Assembly (NCBI RefSeq): GCF_001693385.1
Contig: NZ_CP016428.1
Coordinates: 2,418,001-2,482,000 of the forward strand
Origin: Bradyrhizobium icense
Lineage (GTDB): Bacteria; Pseudomonadota; Alphaproteobacteria; Rhizobiales; Xanthobacteraceae
Direction: 5' to 3'
Length of the DNA stretch: 64,000 bases
A program made the translations under genes and the position numbers. The notes under the pieces are model-generated. The model had not been told where the DNA came from. It saw nothing but the letters and a program-made list of their open reading frames with translations, and did not search any database. Below, one piece after another: positions 24,671-32,950 of the stretch (positions are counted from its first letter, which is position 1; the number at the start of each line of letters is the position of its first letter).

Positions 24671-25659
24671 CGCAGCCACTCCGCGATCTGCTCGGCGGCG
24701 ACCGCCGGCGTGATACGGCCGTCGGCGACCTCGGCCTCGGTCTTCTTTACCTTGGCGCGGATCGTGGCATCGGAGCGGAGCCGCGCCATCATCCGCTGCT
24801 CCAGCATCGACCACATCCATTTCACCTGCTGCTCGCGCCGCCGCGCAGCGAACTCGCCCGAGGCGTTCATGGCGGTGCGGTGGTCGAGAATCTTCTGCCA
24901 CAACGTGTCCATGCCGGTGCCGGTCAGCGCCGAATAGGTCACGACCGGCGGATGCCAATGCTCCGAGCGCGGGCTCAAAATATGCAGCGCGGAACGATAA
25001 TCGGCCGCCGCCAGATTGGCGCGCTTGACGTTGTCGCCGTCGGCCTTGTTGATCGCGATCATGTCGGCGAGTTCGACCAGCCCTTTCTTGATTCCCTGCA
25101 ATTCGTCGCCGGCGCCGGGCAGCATCAGAGCAAGAAAGAAATCGGTCATGTCGCAGACCGCGGTTTCGGATTGGCCGATGCCGACGGTCTCCACCAGCAC
25201 CACGTCGAAGCCGGCGGCCTCGCACAGCAGCATCGCCTCGCGGGTCTTGGCGGCGACGCCGCCGAGCGTGCCCGACGACGGCGAGGGGCGGACGAAGGCG
25301 CTGTCGGAATTGGCGACCCGCGCCATCCGCGTCTTGTCGCCGAGAATCGAGCCGCCGGTGCGCGCCGAGGAGGGGTCCACCGCGAGCACCGCGACCTTGT
25401 GGCCGCGCTCGATCAGGAACATGCCGAGCGCATCGATCGTGGTGGATTTTCCCACGCCGGGCGAGCCGGTAATGCCGACGCGGACCGCCTTGCCGGTGTC
25501 TGATAACAGCGCCTGCACCAGATCGCGTGCCGCGGCCTGATGGTCGGAACGCCTGCTTTCGATCAGGGTAATCGCACGCGCCAGCGCCGCGCGGTGGCCG
25601 GAGCGGAGTTCTTTGGCGAGTTTCCCGACATCGGGGGAAGGATTCTTCGGCAGGGTCAT
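24667..25659 (-). CDS. meaB: MeaB/ArgK-type GTPase, methylmalonyl-CoA mutase chaperone
   Basis: A 330-residue G3E-type GTPase with Walker A GITGSPGVGKST (about residues 62-73), the switch motif VETVGIGQSE and a nucleotide-base motif INKADGDN. MeaB gates adenosylcobalamin delivery to methylmalonyl-CoA mutase and protects it from inactivation. Both mutase subunits are encoded at 30284-34824 on the same strand. ATG 25659 gives the family start MTLPKNPSPDVGKLAKEL. An extended frame upstream is antisense noise. The stop overlaps the pcp start. Confidence 0.93.
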   Translation of the reverse strand: MTLPKNPSPDVGKLAKELRSGHRAALARAITLIESRRSDHQAAARDLVQALLSDTGKAVRVGITGSPGVGKSTTIDALGMFLIERGHKVAVLAVDPSSARTGGSILGDKTRMARVANSDSAFVRPSPSSGTLGGVAAKTREAMLLCEAAGFDVVLVETVGIGQSETAVCDMTDFFLALMLPGAGDELQGIKKGLVELADMIAINKADGDNVKRANLAAADYRSALHILSPRSEHWHPPVVTYSALTGTGMDTLWQKILDHRTAMNASGEFAARRREQQVKWMWSMLEQRMMARLRSDATIRAKVKKTEAEVADGRITPAVAAEQIAEWLR

Positions 25660-25712
25660 GGCTTGGTTTACAACGCCCGCGCCATGCAGGCGAGGGGGCC
25701 CTGCGCAGTCCT

Positions 25713-27227
25713 TCAGGGCGCCGAATTGGCGGGGACCGGCGCCCGCTTGAGCTTCCGCCAGACCCAGACCAGCACCGGCCAGATCAGCGCGCCGATCGCC
25801 ATGGCGGCGAGGATCGCGGCGATCGGCCGCTCGAAGAACGGCAGCACACTGCCGTCGGACTTGATCAGCGAGGTGACGAAACTCTGCTCGATCATGGTGC
25901 CCATGACGATGCCGAGCACCATCGCGGCGACCGGATAGCCGTTTTCTTCCATGACATAGCCGATGACCCCGAAGGTCGCGACGATAACCACGCCGAATAT
26001 GTTGTTGCCGATGGCGAAGGAGCCGACCGCGCAGCACAGCATGATGACCGGCATGACGGTGGAACGCGGCGCGCGCAGCACGTTGCTTGCGAGCCGGATC
26101 ATGACGATGCCGAGCGGGATCATGATGATGTTGGCGATGATGAACATCAGGTAGATCGCATACATGCTCGACGCTTTTTCGGTGAACAGCGTCGGGCCGG
26201 GGTTGAGCCCCTTCATGTAGAGCACGCCGATCGCAATCGCCGCGATGGTGTCGCCGGGAATGCCGAACAGCAGCGAGGGCACCCAGCCCGAGGCGATGCT
26301 GGCGTTGTTGCTGGCGCCAGCTTCGACCACGCCCTCGACGTGGCCGGTTCCGAACTTCTCCGGTTCCTTCGAAAAGCGCTTGGACATGGCGTAGCTGACC
26401 CAGGCGGCCATGTCGGCGCCGGCGCCCGGCAGCACGCCGATAATGATGCCGACGATGTTTCCGCGCGTCATCTGCCGGTTGTACTTTTTGGTGAGCTTCC
26501 ACTGGCCCGCCATGATGCTTCCAAATTTACGCCGCGGGATCGGTGGCGGCTCCGGTGTCAGCATCGCCCGCATGACCTGCGCCACCGCGAAGACGCCGAC
26601 CAATGCCGGGATCGGCTCGATGCCGCCAAACAGGTCGGTTATTCCAAATGTGAAGCGGGGGACGCCGCCGGGGTTTTCGATGCCGATGCAGGCGACAAGC
26701 AGACCGATGAACATGCTGGCGATCGCCTTCACCGGGGAAGAGCGCGCGACCAGCGTGGCGCACATCAGGCCGAGGAACGCGAGCCAGAAATATTCGAAGG
26801 TCGAGAACGACAGTGCGATTTCGGCGAGCGGCGGCGCCAGGATCATCAGCGAGAGCGTGCCCGCGATGCCGCCCACAGCGGAGAACCAGACGCCGGCCCC
26901 GAGCGCGAGTTCGGCTTCGCCCTTGCGCGTCATCGCATAGGCTTCGTCTGCGTAAGCCGCCGAGGCGGGGGTGCCGGGAATGCGCAGCAGCGCGCCGGGG
27001 ATATCACCGGCGAAGATCGCCATCGTGGATGCGGCGACGATGGTGGCGATCGCCGCGATCGGCGACAGATAGAAGGTGACGGGGACCAGAAGCGCGGTCG
27101 CCATGGTCGCGGATAGCCCCGGCAGCGATCCGATGACGAGGCCATAGACCGACGCCGCGAGTATCGCGATGATGACTTCCCAGGTGGTGATGAGCGCGAA
27201 GGCTTGCGTGAGGGTATTGAGCATCAA
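25713..27227 (-). CDS. tctA: Tripartite tricarboxylate transporter, large permease TctA
   Basis: A 504-residue protein with about 12 membrane segments. The family blocks GSLPGLSATMATALLVPVTF near the N-terminus and IGVLPGAGADMAAWVSYAMS in the middle are the TctA signatures. Together with TctB and the periplasmic TctC encoded just upstream it forms a secondary transporter, driven by ion gradient, for carboxylates. The true substrate is unknown, since TctC proteins vary widely. The start at 27227 lies next to the tctB stop. Either of the first two Met codons could be used. Confidence 0.93.
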   Translation of the reverse strand: MMLNTLTQAFALITTWEVIIAILAASVYGLVIGSLPGLSATMATALLVPVTFYLSPIAAIATIVAASTMAIFAGDIPGALLRIPGTPASAAYADEAYAMTRKGEAELALGAGVWFSAVGGIAGTLSLMILAPPLAEIALSFSTFEYFWLAFLGLMCATLVARSSPVKAIASMFIGLLVACIGIENPGGVPRFTFGITDLFGGIEPIPALVGVFAVAQVMRAMLTPEPPPIPRRKFGSIMAGQWKLTKKYNRQMTRGNIVGIIIGVLPGAGADMAAWVSYAMSKRFSKEPEKFGTGHVEGVVEAGASNNASIASGWVPSLLFGIPGDTIAAIAIGVLYMKGLNPGPTLFTEKASSMYAIYLMFIIANIIMIPLGIVMIRLASNVLRAPRSTVMPVIMLCCAVGSFAIGNNIFGVVIVATFGVIGYVMEENGYPVAAMVLGIVMGTMIEQSFVTSLIKSDGSVLPFFERPIAAILAAMAIGALIWPVLVWVWRKLKRAPVPANSAP

Positions 27228-27713
27228 TCACCAGGGCATCGGCAAAACGCCGGGCGGCAGCGGCACGCGCAGCAATTTTGAGAAAATCAGGTGGATGCCG
27301 ATCGGCGCAAGCAGCGCGAGCGGCAACGCAACCTTCCAGCGGGCGCCGAGCGCGGTCGAGGTCACGTAGACGATCGTCGCTGCCGTGAGGATGAAGCCGA
27401 GCCGCTCGGCGACCGCGACGTAGAACAGCAACAGCGCCGGCGGGAGCAGGACGCGCAGACCATAGAGCTTTCCGGTCGGTGGCGGCGGCTGGCCGCCCTC
27501 GACCGGAATGAGGTGCTCTTCCTCTTCAAAGCTGCGGCCGATCCCGAATGCAATCGCGAGCCCGCACAGCGCAAGGCCCGTTCCGATCACGAGCGGAAAG
27601 ACGTTGGGCCCGACCGGCTGGCCGGGCACCGGCGGCAACTGCCAGCCGCCATAGGCGGCAGCCGCGCCGAGGCCAACGAGAAACAATCCCGTGACGCGAT
27701 CGGGTAGACGCAT
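27228..27713 (-). CDS. tctB: Tripartite tricarboxylate transporter, small subunit TctB
   Basis: A 161-residue membrane protein with four predicted helices and the usual layout: two N-terminal helices (RVTGLFLVGLGAAAAYGGW, FPLVIGTGLALCGLAIAFGI), a hydrophilic loop, and two C-terminal helices. TctB sequences are poorly conserved, so its place between tctC and tctA is the main evidence. The stop is adjacent to the tctA start. Confidence 0.88.
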   Translation of the reverse strand: MRLPDRVTGLFLVGLGAAAAYGGWQLPPVPGQPVGPNVFPLVIGTGLALCGLAIAFGIGRSFEEEEHLIPVEGGQPPPPTGKLYGLRVLLPPALLLFYVAVAERLGFILTAATIVYVTSTALGARWKVALPLALLAPIGIHLIFSKLLRVPLPPGVLPMPW

Positions 27714-27755
27714 GAACTGGCTCCGCGGATATCGGGCGATGTCAGCCGATCAGGA

Positions 27756-28751
27756 TCAGGCCTTGGAGAGGCCGGCGGCTTTCATCGCCACGCCCATCTG
27801 GGCGTCGCCCTTCTCCATGAATGCGGCGAATTGGGCCGCATCGCCCCATACCGTTCCAAAGCCGCGATTGCTCATGAAGTCCTTGAACTCCTTGGAGTCG
27901 TAGACCTTCTTCAGCGACGCTGTGAGTTTTGTCGCCACATCAGCGGGCAGGCCCTTGGGACCGGCAATACCGCGCCACGCGCCCGTCGAATAGTCGATGC
28001 CCATCGCTTCCTTCAGCGTCGGCACGTCCGGGAATGCGGGGTTGCGGGCCGTAGCCATGACGGCGAGGCTGCGCGCTTTGCCGGCCTCGATGATCGCGCG
28101 GGCTTCCGGCACCGAGCAGGTGGTGAGGTCGAGACCGCCGGCAGCCAGATCCTGCATCGCGGGCGCGGCGCCGTTCGACGGCACCCAGGCCACGTGATTG
28201 GGGGCAAGTCCCATCGCCTGCATCCAGCCGACCAGCGCGAGATGCCAGATGCCGCCCTGACCGGTGCCGGAGGCCTTGAACTTGCCGGCGGGGGCGGCCT
28301 TGATCGCATCCGCCAGTTCCTTCACGGTCTTGTAGGGTGAGGTGGAACTGACCTGGATGCCGGGCGGATCCTCGTTCATCAGCGCCAGCGGCGTGTAGCT
28401 CTTGGGCGCCAGTTCGGTGAGCCCCTGCCAGTGCATCATCGAGATTTCCACCGTCAGCATGCCGATGGTGTAGCCGTCGGGCTGTGCGGTCGCGATCGCG
28501 GAATGGCCGACCACGCCGGAGCCGCCGGTGCGGTTGACCACGTTGAAGGGCTGGCCGAGATCCTTTTCCAACAGCGCCGCGACAATGCGCGCGGTTGCGT
28601 CGGTGCCGCCGCCGGCACCCCAGGGCACGATCACGGTCACGGGACGAGCCGGATATGCCTGCGCCAAAGCCGGCTTGAAACCAAAGGCCGCGACGGCCGC
28701 CGCAGCAGCAGACGAAGCCGCGAAGGCGCGGCGGGTAATCTTTTTGGACAT
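27756..28751 (-). CDS. tctC: Tripartite tricarboxylate transporter substrate-binding protein TctC (Bug family)
   Basis: A 331-residue exported protein. The N-terminus has a twin-arginine-like signal (SKKITRRAFAASSAAAAA, cut near ALAQ). The mature part begins YPARPVTVIVPWGAGGGTDA, a Bug-family hallmark, and continues with NRTGGSGVVGHSAIATAQPD. The protein binds a carboxylate ligand in the periplasm and hands it to TctAB. It is first in the tctCBA order, 42 bases before tctB. The ligand cannot be read from sequence. Confidence 0.93.
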   Translation of the reverse strand: MSKKITRRAFAASSAAAAAVAAFGFKPALAQAYPARPVTVIVPWGAGGGTDATARIVAALLEKDLGQPFNVVNRTGGSGVVGHSAIATAQPDGYTIGMLTVEISMMHWQGLTELAPKSYTPLALMNEDPPGIQVSSTSPYKTVKELADAIKAAPAGKFKASGTGQGGIWHLALVGWMQAMGLAPNHVAWVPSNGAAPAMQDLAAGGLDLTTCSVPEARAIIEAGKARSLAVMATARNPAFPDVPTLKEAMGIDYSTGAWRGIAGPKGLPADVATKLTASLKKVYDSKEFKDFMSNRGFGTVWGDAAQFAAFMEKGDAQMGVAMKAAGLSKA

Positions 28752-28972
28752 GGTGATCCTCCCTGCGGCGCCGTGAGGTCAGGCGCTCTTGTAATGTCCG
28801 CATTGTAGGCGGCTTTGCGCTCCGCTCGCAAGGCACTGGTCGTGAAGCGGTTTCATCACCGGTTGGACATCTCGCCACAGCCGGAAATCGGGTGGCGGCG
28901 GCCGGGCTACTCGAAATAGATATCCATGTGCGGCCCAGTCATCGCGCCGCGATCGATTGCGGAGAGAGAGCC

Positions 28973-29443
28973 ATGACGACAGCCTATTACAGCACCGTGC
29001 TGAACCATCCCCTGGAAACCGTGTGGGCCCTGATCCGCGATTTCAACAATTACCCGGCCTATATCGATGGGGTGAGCGAAAGCATGATCGAGGATGACAA
29101 GGGCGGCGACGAAGTCGGCGCAGTCAGGCGCTTCTGCTATCTCGGCAACTGGATCAGGCAGCGACTCGCCGGCCACTCCGATGAAGCGCATTCGTTGACC
29201 TATGCGGGCCTCGAGCCGTTCCCGTTTCCGTCCGGGTTGGCGCAGGACGCGACCGGGCCGACGCGCTATGAGGGAACGATGCACCTGCTTCCGATCGTCG
29301 AGGGCAACCGGACCCTCATCGAATGGTCCGTGAAACTCGACACCGCGCCGCGGGACGCGGATCGCTGGCAAGCACTGTTCGAGTCATGGATTCCGGATTG
29401 GACGCATTCGCTCGAACGGGCGCTCGGCCGGCTTGCTGCTTGA
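28973..29443 (+). CDS. SRPBCC-family (START-like) protein
   Basis: A 156-residue protein from ATG 28973, following GGAGAGAGAG. The start TAYYSTVLNHPLETVWALIR and the later RYEGTMHLLPIVEGNRTLIE fit the polyketide-cyclase/dehydrase-like SRPBCC fold, which binds hydrophobic ligands in a deep pocket. The biological ligand is unknown. It is a single gene on the opposite strand to its neighbours. Codons upstream to 28892 are open but lack a ribosome binding site. Confidence 0.8.
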   Translation: MTTAYYSTVLNHPLETVWALIRDFNNYPAYIDGVSESMIEDDKGGDEVGAVRRFCYLGNWIRQRLAGHSDEAHSLTYAGLEPFPFPSGLAQDATGPTRYEGTMHLLPIVEGNRTLIEWSVKLDTAPRDADRWQALFESWIPDWTHSLERALGRLAA

Positions 29444-29450
29444 TACGCCG

Positions 29451-30248
29451 TCATTGCGGCCGGTCTTCGTCTTCCTTCGGACGGGCGCCGCCGAAAATCC
29501 TGGCGCCCTCCGGCGTCAGATAAGGCTTCAAGCTCTCCCACGGCACGAAGGCGACATACTCGCCTTCGGCATAGGAGCCGACCGCATAAGGTGCGTAGTA
29601 AAAGTTCAAACCGGAGCTCTTGCCTTCCTCGGTCGATGGCGCCAGTGCGACGGGCCCGATCTTGAGAAGCTTTGGCTCGATGTCTTCGATGGCGCTAGCA
29701 TCCGTGCCTTCCGCGCCGCGTTTCTTTTTCTCGGCCATGAGAGAGGAAATGACGCCTTGCCGCATCGCTTTCAGCGTCGGGCCGTTGTCGGCCGTTTCGG
29801 TGAAGAACGGACGAATGCTGATGCGTTTTCCGGCTGACTTGTCCCACAGGATCGTGTCGGACGAGCTGTTGGGATGGGCGCCGCCCGTATATTCGTAATC
29901 GGCCCTGATGATGCTGACATAGCGGCCGTCGACCACCGAGCGGGTCTCGTATTTCCGTTCATACGACCACGCGTTGCGGAACAGGTCCGGATCCTGCTTG
30001 CGTCCCTTGTCGGCATCGACGCGGTTCTTCTGCGCCCACGCTTTTCCCTCCGCCAGGCAGTTCGCCGCCAGCGCCGGCTCGGCCTTGATCCTCGCGTCGA
30101 GGACGACGCTGGCTTCGACCCATTTGTTCTTGATGGAAAAGTCCGGCTTGGGCTCGGCTGCAGATGCCATGCCCAGCGTTGCAGTACAGGCGATGGCGCC
30201 CGCCAAACCGATTGTCCGGGTGAGTGTGAGGAGTGCAATGCCGCGCAA
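29451..30248 (-). CDS. Exported DUF3298/RsiV-like protein
   Basis: A 265-residue protein with a signal peptide (about residues 1-31, cut near ASAAEP). The block YEYTGGAHPNSSSDTILWD is the marker of the DUF3298/RsiV fold, here preceded by the usual N-terminal domain. In Bacillus RsiV this fold binds lysozyme. In proteobacteria the role is not defined. It lies 35 bases after the mutB stop and could be co-transcribed with it. Convergent with the SRPBCC gene. Confidence 0.75.
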   Translation of the reverse strand: MRGIALLTLTRTIGLAGAIACTATLGMASAAEPKPDFSIKNKWVEASVVLDARIKAEPALAANCLAEGKAWAQKNRVDADKGRKQDPDLFRNAWSYERKYETRSVVDGRYVSIIRADYEYTGGAHPNSSSDTILWDKSAGKRISIRPFFTETADNGPTLKAMRQGVISSLMAEKKKRGAEGTDASAIEDIEPKLLKIGPVALAPSTEEGKSSGLNFYYAPYAVGSYAEGEYVAFVPWESLKPYLTPEGARIFGGARPKEDEDRPQ

Positions 30249-30283
30249 GGGCGATCCTTGGAAAAGCTTGAAGCGGCGGAGAG

Positions 30284-32440
30284 CTACTCCGCCGCCTCGC
30301 TATGGCCGAGCCGGGCGTTGAGCTTGTGGATCAGCTCTTCGGCGGCATCCGAGATCACGGTGCCGGGCGGGAAGATCGCCTCCGCACCGGCCGCATAGAG
30401 CGCGTCATAATCCTGCGGCGGGACCACGCCGCCGATGATGATCATGATGTCTTCGCGGCCGTGCTTCTTCAGCGCAGCCTTGAGCTCAGGCACCGCGGTG
30501 AGGTGGGCGGCCGCCAGTGACGAGACGCCGAGGATATGGACGTCGTTCTCCACTGCCTGCCGCGCCGCCTCGTCGGCGGTGGCGAACAATGGCCCGATAT
30601 CGACGTCGAAGCCGACATCGGCAAAGGCCGATGCGATCACCTTCTGGCCGCGGTCGTGGCCGTCCTGGCCGATCTTGGCGACGAGGATGCGGGGCCGGCG
30701 GCCCTCGGCAGTCTCGAACGCATCGATCAGCGCCTGCACTTTTTCGACCCGGTTGGACATGGCGGACGCCTCCCGCTTGTAGACGCCGGTGATGGATTTG
30801 ATCTCGGCGCGGTGACGTCCGAATACCCTCTCCATCGCGTCCGAAATTTCGCCGACGGTGGCTTTCGCCCGCGCCGCGTCGATCGCCAGCGCCAGCAAAT
30901 TGCCATTGCCTTCGCCGGCGCTGCGCGTCAGCGCCGCCAGCGCAGAATCGACTTCCTTCTGGTCGCGCTCGGAGCGCAGCCGCTTGAGCTTGTCGATCTG
31001 CAGGCGCCGTACGGTGGAGTTTTCGACCTTGAGCACGTCGATCGGCGCTTCGTTAACGGGTTTGTACTTGTTGACGCCGATCACGGCCTGCTTGCCGGCA
31101 TCGATTCGCGCCTGCGTCTTGGCGGAAGCTTCCTCGATGCGCAGCTTCGGCACCCCGGCCTCGATCGCTTTGGCCATGCCGCCAAGCGCCTCGACTTCCT
31201 GGATATGGCCCCAGGCTTTTTCCGCGAGATCGCGGGTCAGGCGTTCGACATAGTAGGAGCCGCCCCAGGGATCGATGATGCGGTTGGTACCGCTTTCCTG
31301 CTGCAAGAATAATTGCGTGTTGCGGGCAATGCGGGCGGAGAAATCCGTCGGCAGCGCCAACGCCTCGTCGAGCGCGTTGGTGTGCAGCGACTGGGTATGG
31401 CCTTGCGTTGCCGCCATCGCCTCGATCGTGGTGCGCATCACGTTGTTGAAGACGTCCTGCGCGGTCAGCGACCAGCCGGAGGTCTGGCAATGCGTGCGCA
31501 GCGAGAGCGAGCGCGGGTCCTTCGGGTTGAACTGCTTCAACAGTTTTGCCCAGAGCAGCCGCGCGGCGCGCATCTTGGCGACTTCCATGAAGAAGTTCAT
31601 GCCGATCGCCCAGAAGAACGACAGCCGCGGCGCGAAGCGGTCGACGTCGAGGCCGGCGGCAAGTCCGGCGCGCAGATATTCGACGCCGTCGGCCAGCGTA
31701 TAGGCAAGCTCGAGGTCTTGCGTCGCCCCGGCTTCCTGCATGTGATAGCCGGAGATCGAGATCGAATTGTACTTCGGCATCCGCTGCGAAGTGTATGCAA
31801 AAATGTCGGAGATGATCCGCATCGAGGGCGCCGGCGGATAGATATAAGTGTTGCGCACCATGAATTCTTTCAGAATGTCGTTCTGAATGGTGCCCGACAG
31901 CTTTTCCGGTGGAACGCCCTGTTCCTCGGCGGCCGCCACGAACAGCGCGAGGATCGGAAGCACCGCGCCGTTCATGGTCATCGACACGCTCATCTGGTCG
32001 AGCGGGATGCCCGCAAACAGCGTGCGCATGTCGTAGATGGAATCGATCGCAACGCCGGCCATGCCGACGTCGCCGGAGACGCGCGGATGATCGCTATCGT
32101 AGCCGCGGTGGGTGGCGAGGTCGAAGGCGACCGACAGGCCCTTCTGGCCGGCGGCGAGGTTGCGGCGGTAGAATGCGTTGGAATCTTCCGCCGTGGAGAA
32201 GCCGGCATATTGCCTGATCGTCCAGGGCTGGTTGACATACATGGTCGGGTAGGGGCCGCGCAAATAGGGCGCGACGCCCGGCCAGGTCTCCAGGAAGTCG
32301 ATGCCTTCGAGATCCGCCTCGCTGTAGGCCGGCTTTACCGGGATGCCCTCGGGCGTCAGCCACGGCTCGGCGCTGCCAGCGGGCTGTGCGGGCGAGGTGG
32401 GTTCAAAGGCGATATTCGCAAAGTTCGGTATGCGGCTCAT
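30284..32440 (-). CDS. mutB: Methylmalonyl-CoA mutase, large (catalytic) subunit
   Basis: A 718-residue protein. Residues about 30-520 form the CoA-binding TIM barrel with [20 protein letters not shown] and [20 protein letters not shown]. The C-terminal cobalamin domain has DGHDRG at about 593-598, whose His595 is the expected axial cobalt ligand. It converts (R)-methylmalonyl-CoA to succinyl-CoA in propionate and branched amino-acid breakdown. The ATG at 32440 is preferred over one at 32449 because a strong -10 element lies just upstream and would give a leaderless message starting there. Works with MutA and the MeaB chaperone. Confidence 0.95.
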   Translation of the reverse strand: MSRIPNFANIAFEPTSPAQPAGSAEPWLTPEGIPVKPAYSEADLEGIDFLETWPGVAPYLRGPYPTMYVNQPWTIRQYAGFSTAEDSNAFYRRNLAAGQKGLSVAFDLATHRGYDSDHPRVSGDVGMAGVAIDSIYDMRTLFAGIPLDQMSVSMTMNGAVLPILALFVAAAEEQGVPPEKLSGTIQNDILKEFMVRNTYIYPPAPSMRIISDIFAYTSQRMPKYNSISISGYHMQEAGATQDLELAYTLADGVEYLRAGLAAGLDVDRFAPRLSFFWAIGMNFFMEVAKMRAARLLWAKLLKQFNPKDPRSLSLRTHCQTSGWSLTAQDVFNNVMRTTIEAMAATQGHTQSLHTNALDEALALPTDFSARIARNTQLFLQQESGTNRIIDPWGGSYYVERLTRDLAEKAWGHIQEVEALGGMAKAIEAGVPKLRIEEASAKTQARIDAGKQAVIGVNKYKPVNEAPIDVLKVENSTVRRLQIDKLKRLRSERDQKEVDSALAALTRSAGEGNGNLLALAIDAARAKATVGEISDAMERVFGRHRAEIKSITGVYKREASAMSNRVEKVQALIDAFETAEGRRPRILVAKIGQDGHDRGQKVIASAFADVGFDVDIGPLFATADEAARQAVENDVHILGVSSLAAAHLTAVPELKAALKKHGREDIMIIIGGVVPPQDYDALYAAGAEAIFPPGTVISDAAEELIHKLNARLGHSEAAE

Positions 32441-32447
32441 GTTACCC

Positions 32448-32456
32448 ATTATACCA
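32448..32456 (-). promoter_or_regulatory. Extended -10 promoter directly before mutB
   Basis: The minus strand reads TGGTATAAT (32456-32448), a perfect TATAAT with the TGn extension. The last T is seven bases before the A of the mutB ATG, so transcription should begin at or next to the start codon. No good -35 is visible. Confidence 0.55.
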
Positions 32457-32482
32457 TATCTGGCTGGCCGAGATCGCCACCC

Positions 32483-32950
32483 CTAATCATGGTCCGGATG
32501 CTGGTGGCTGGTGATGGTCGCCATCTTTTCCGGTCCGTAATTCTGCTGCGTGGTCTGGCTCGGCAAATTGGCGATGCCGACCACCCAGCCGAGCCGGGAT
32601 TCGGTTCCATATTGCCGGGTCGGCACCACCAGGTCGGGGCGGTCGAACGTGCCGGTCATGATCTCGATCCGGGGGCCGCCGATCAGCCGGTAGGTCAGGG
32701 GCGTGCCGCAGGCCGGGCAAAAATCGCGCTCGGCGATGGAAGAAGACTGAAACGTCGCCGGCTTGCCGCGCGTCCAGGTGAAATGCTCATGCTCGATATC
32801 GGCAAGCGAGGCGAAGGGCGCGCCTGACGCTTTCTGGCACATCCGGCAATGGCAGATGCTGACCTTGGGCGGCACCTTCGACACCGCAAAGCGGATGGCG
32901 CCGCACTGGCAGCCGCCGGTCAGGACCGTCTTGTGGTTGTTGTCCGTCAT
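32483..32950 (-). CDS. GFA-family protein (Mss4-like zinc fold)
   Basis: A 155-residue protein starting at ATG 32950 in an ATGA overlap with the mutA stop. The Cys motifs GGCQCGAIRF, CHCRMCQKASG and FCPACGTPL match the glutathione-dependent-formaldehyde-activating family, which binds zinc and sometimes glutathione adducts. Most members lack a proven activity. It is wedged between the two mutase subunit genes, so it is co-transcribed with mutA. Confidence 0.88.
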   Translation of the reverse strand: MTDNNHKTVLTGGCQCGAIRFAVSKVPPKVSICHCRMCQKASGAPFASLADIEHEHFTWTRGKPATFQSSSIAERDFCPACGTPLTYRLIGGPRIEIMTGTFDRPDLVVPTRQYGTESRLGWVVGIANLPSQTTQQNYGPEKMATITSHQHPDHD

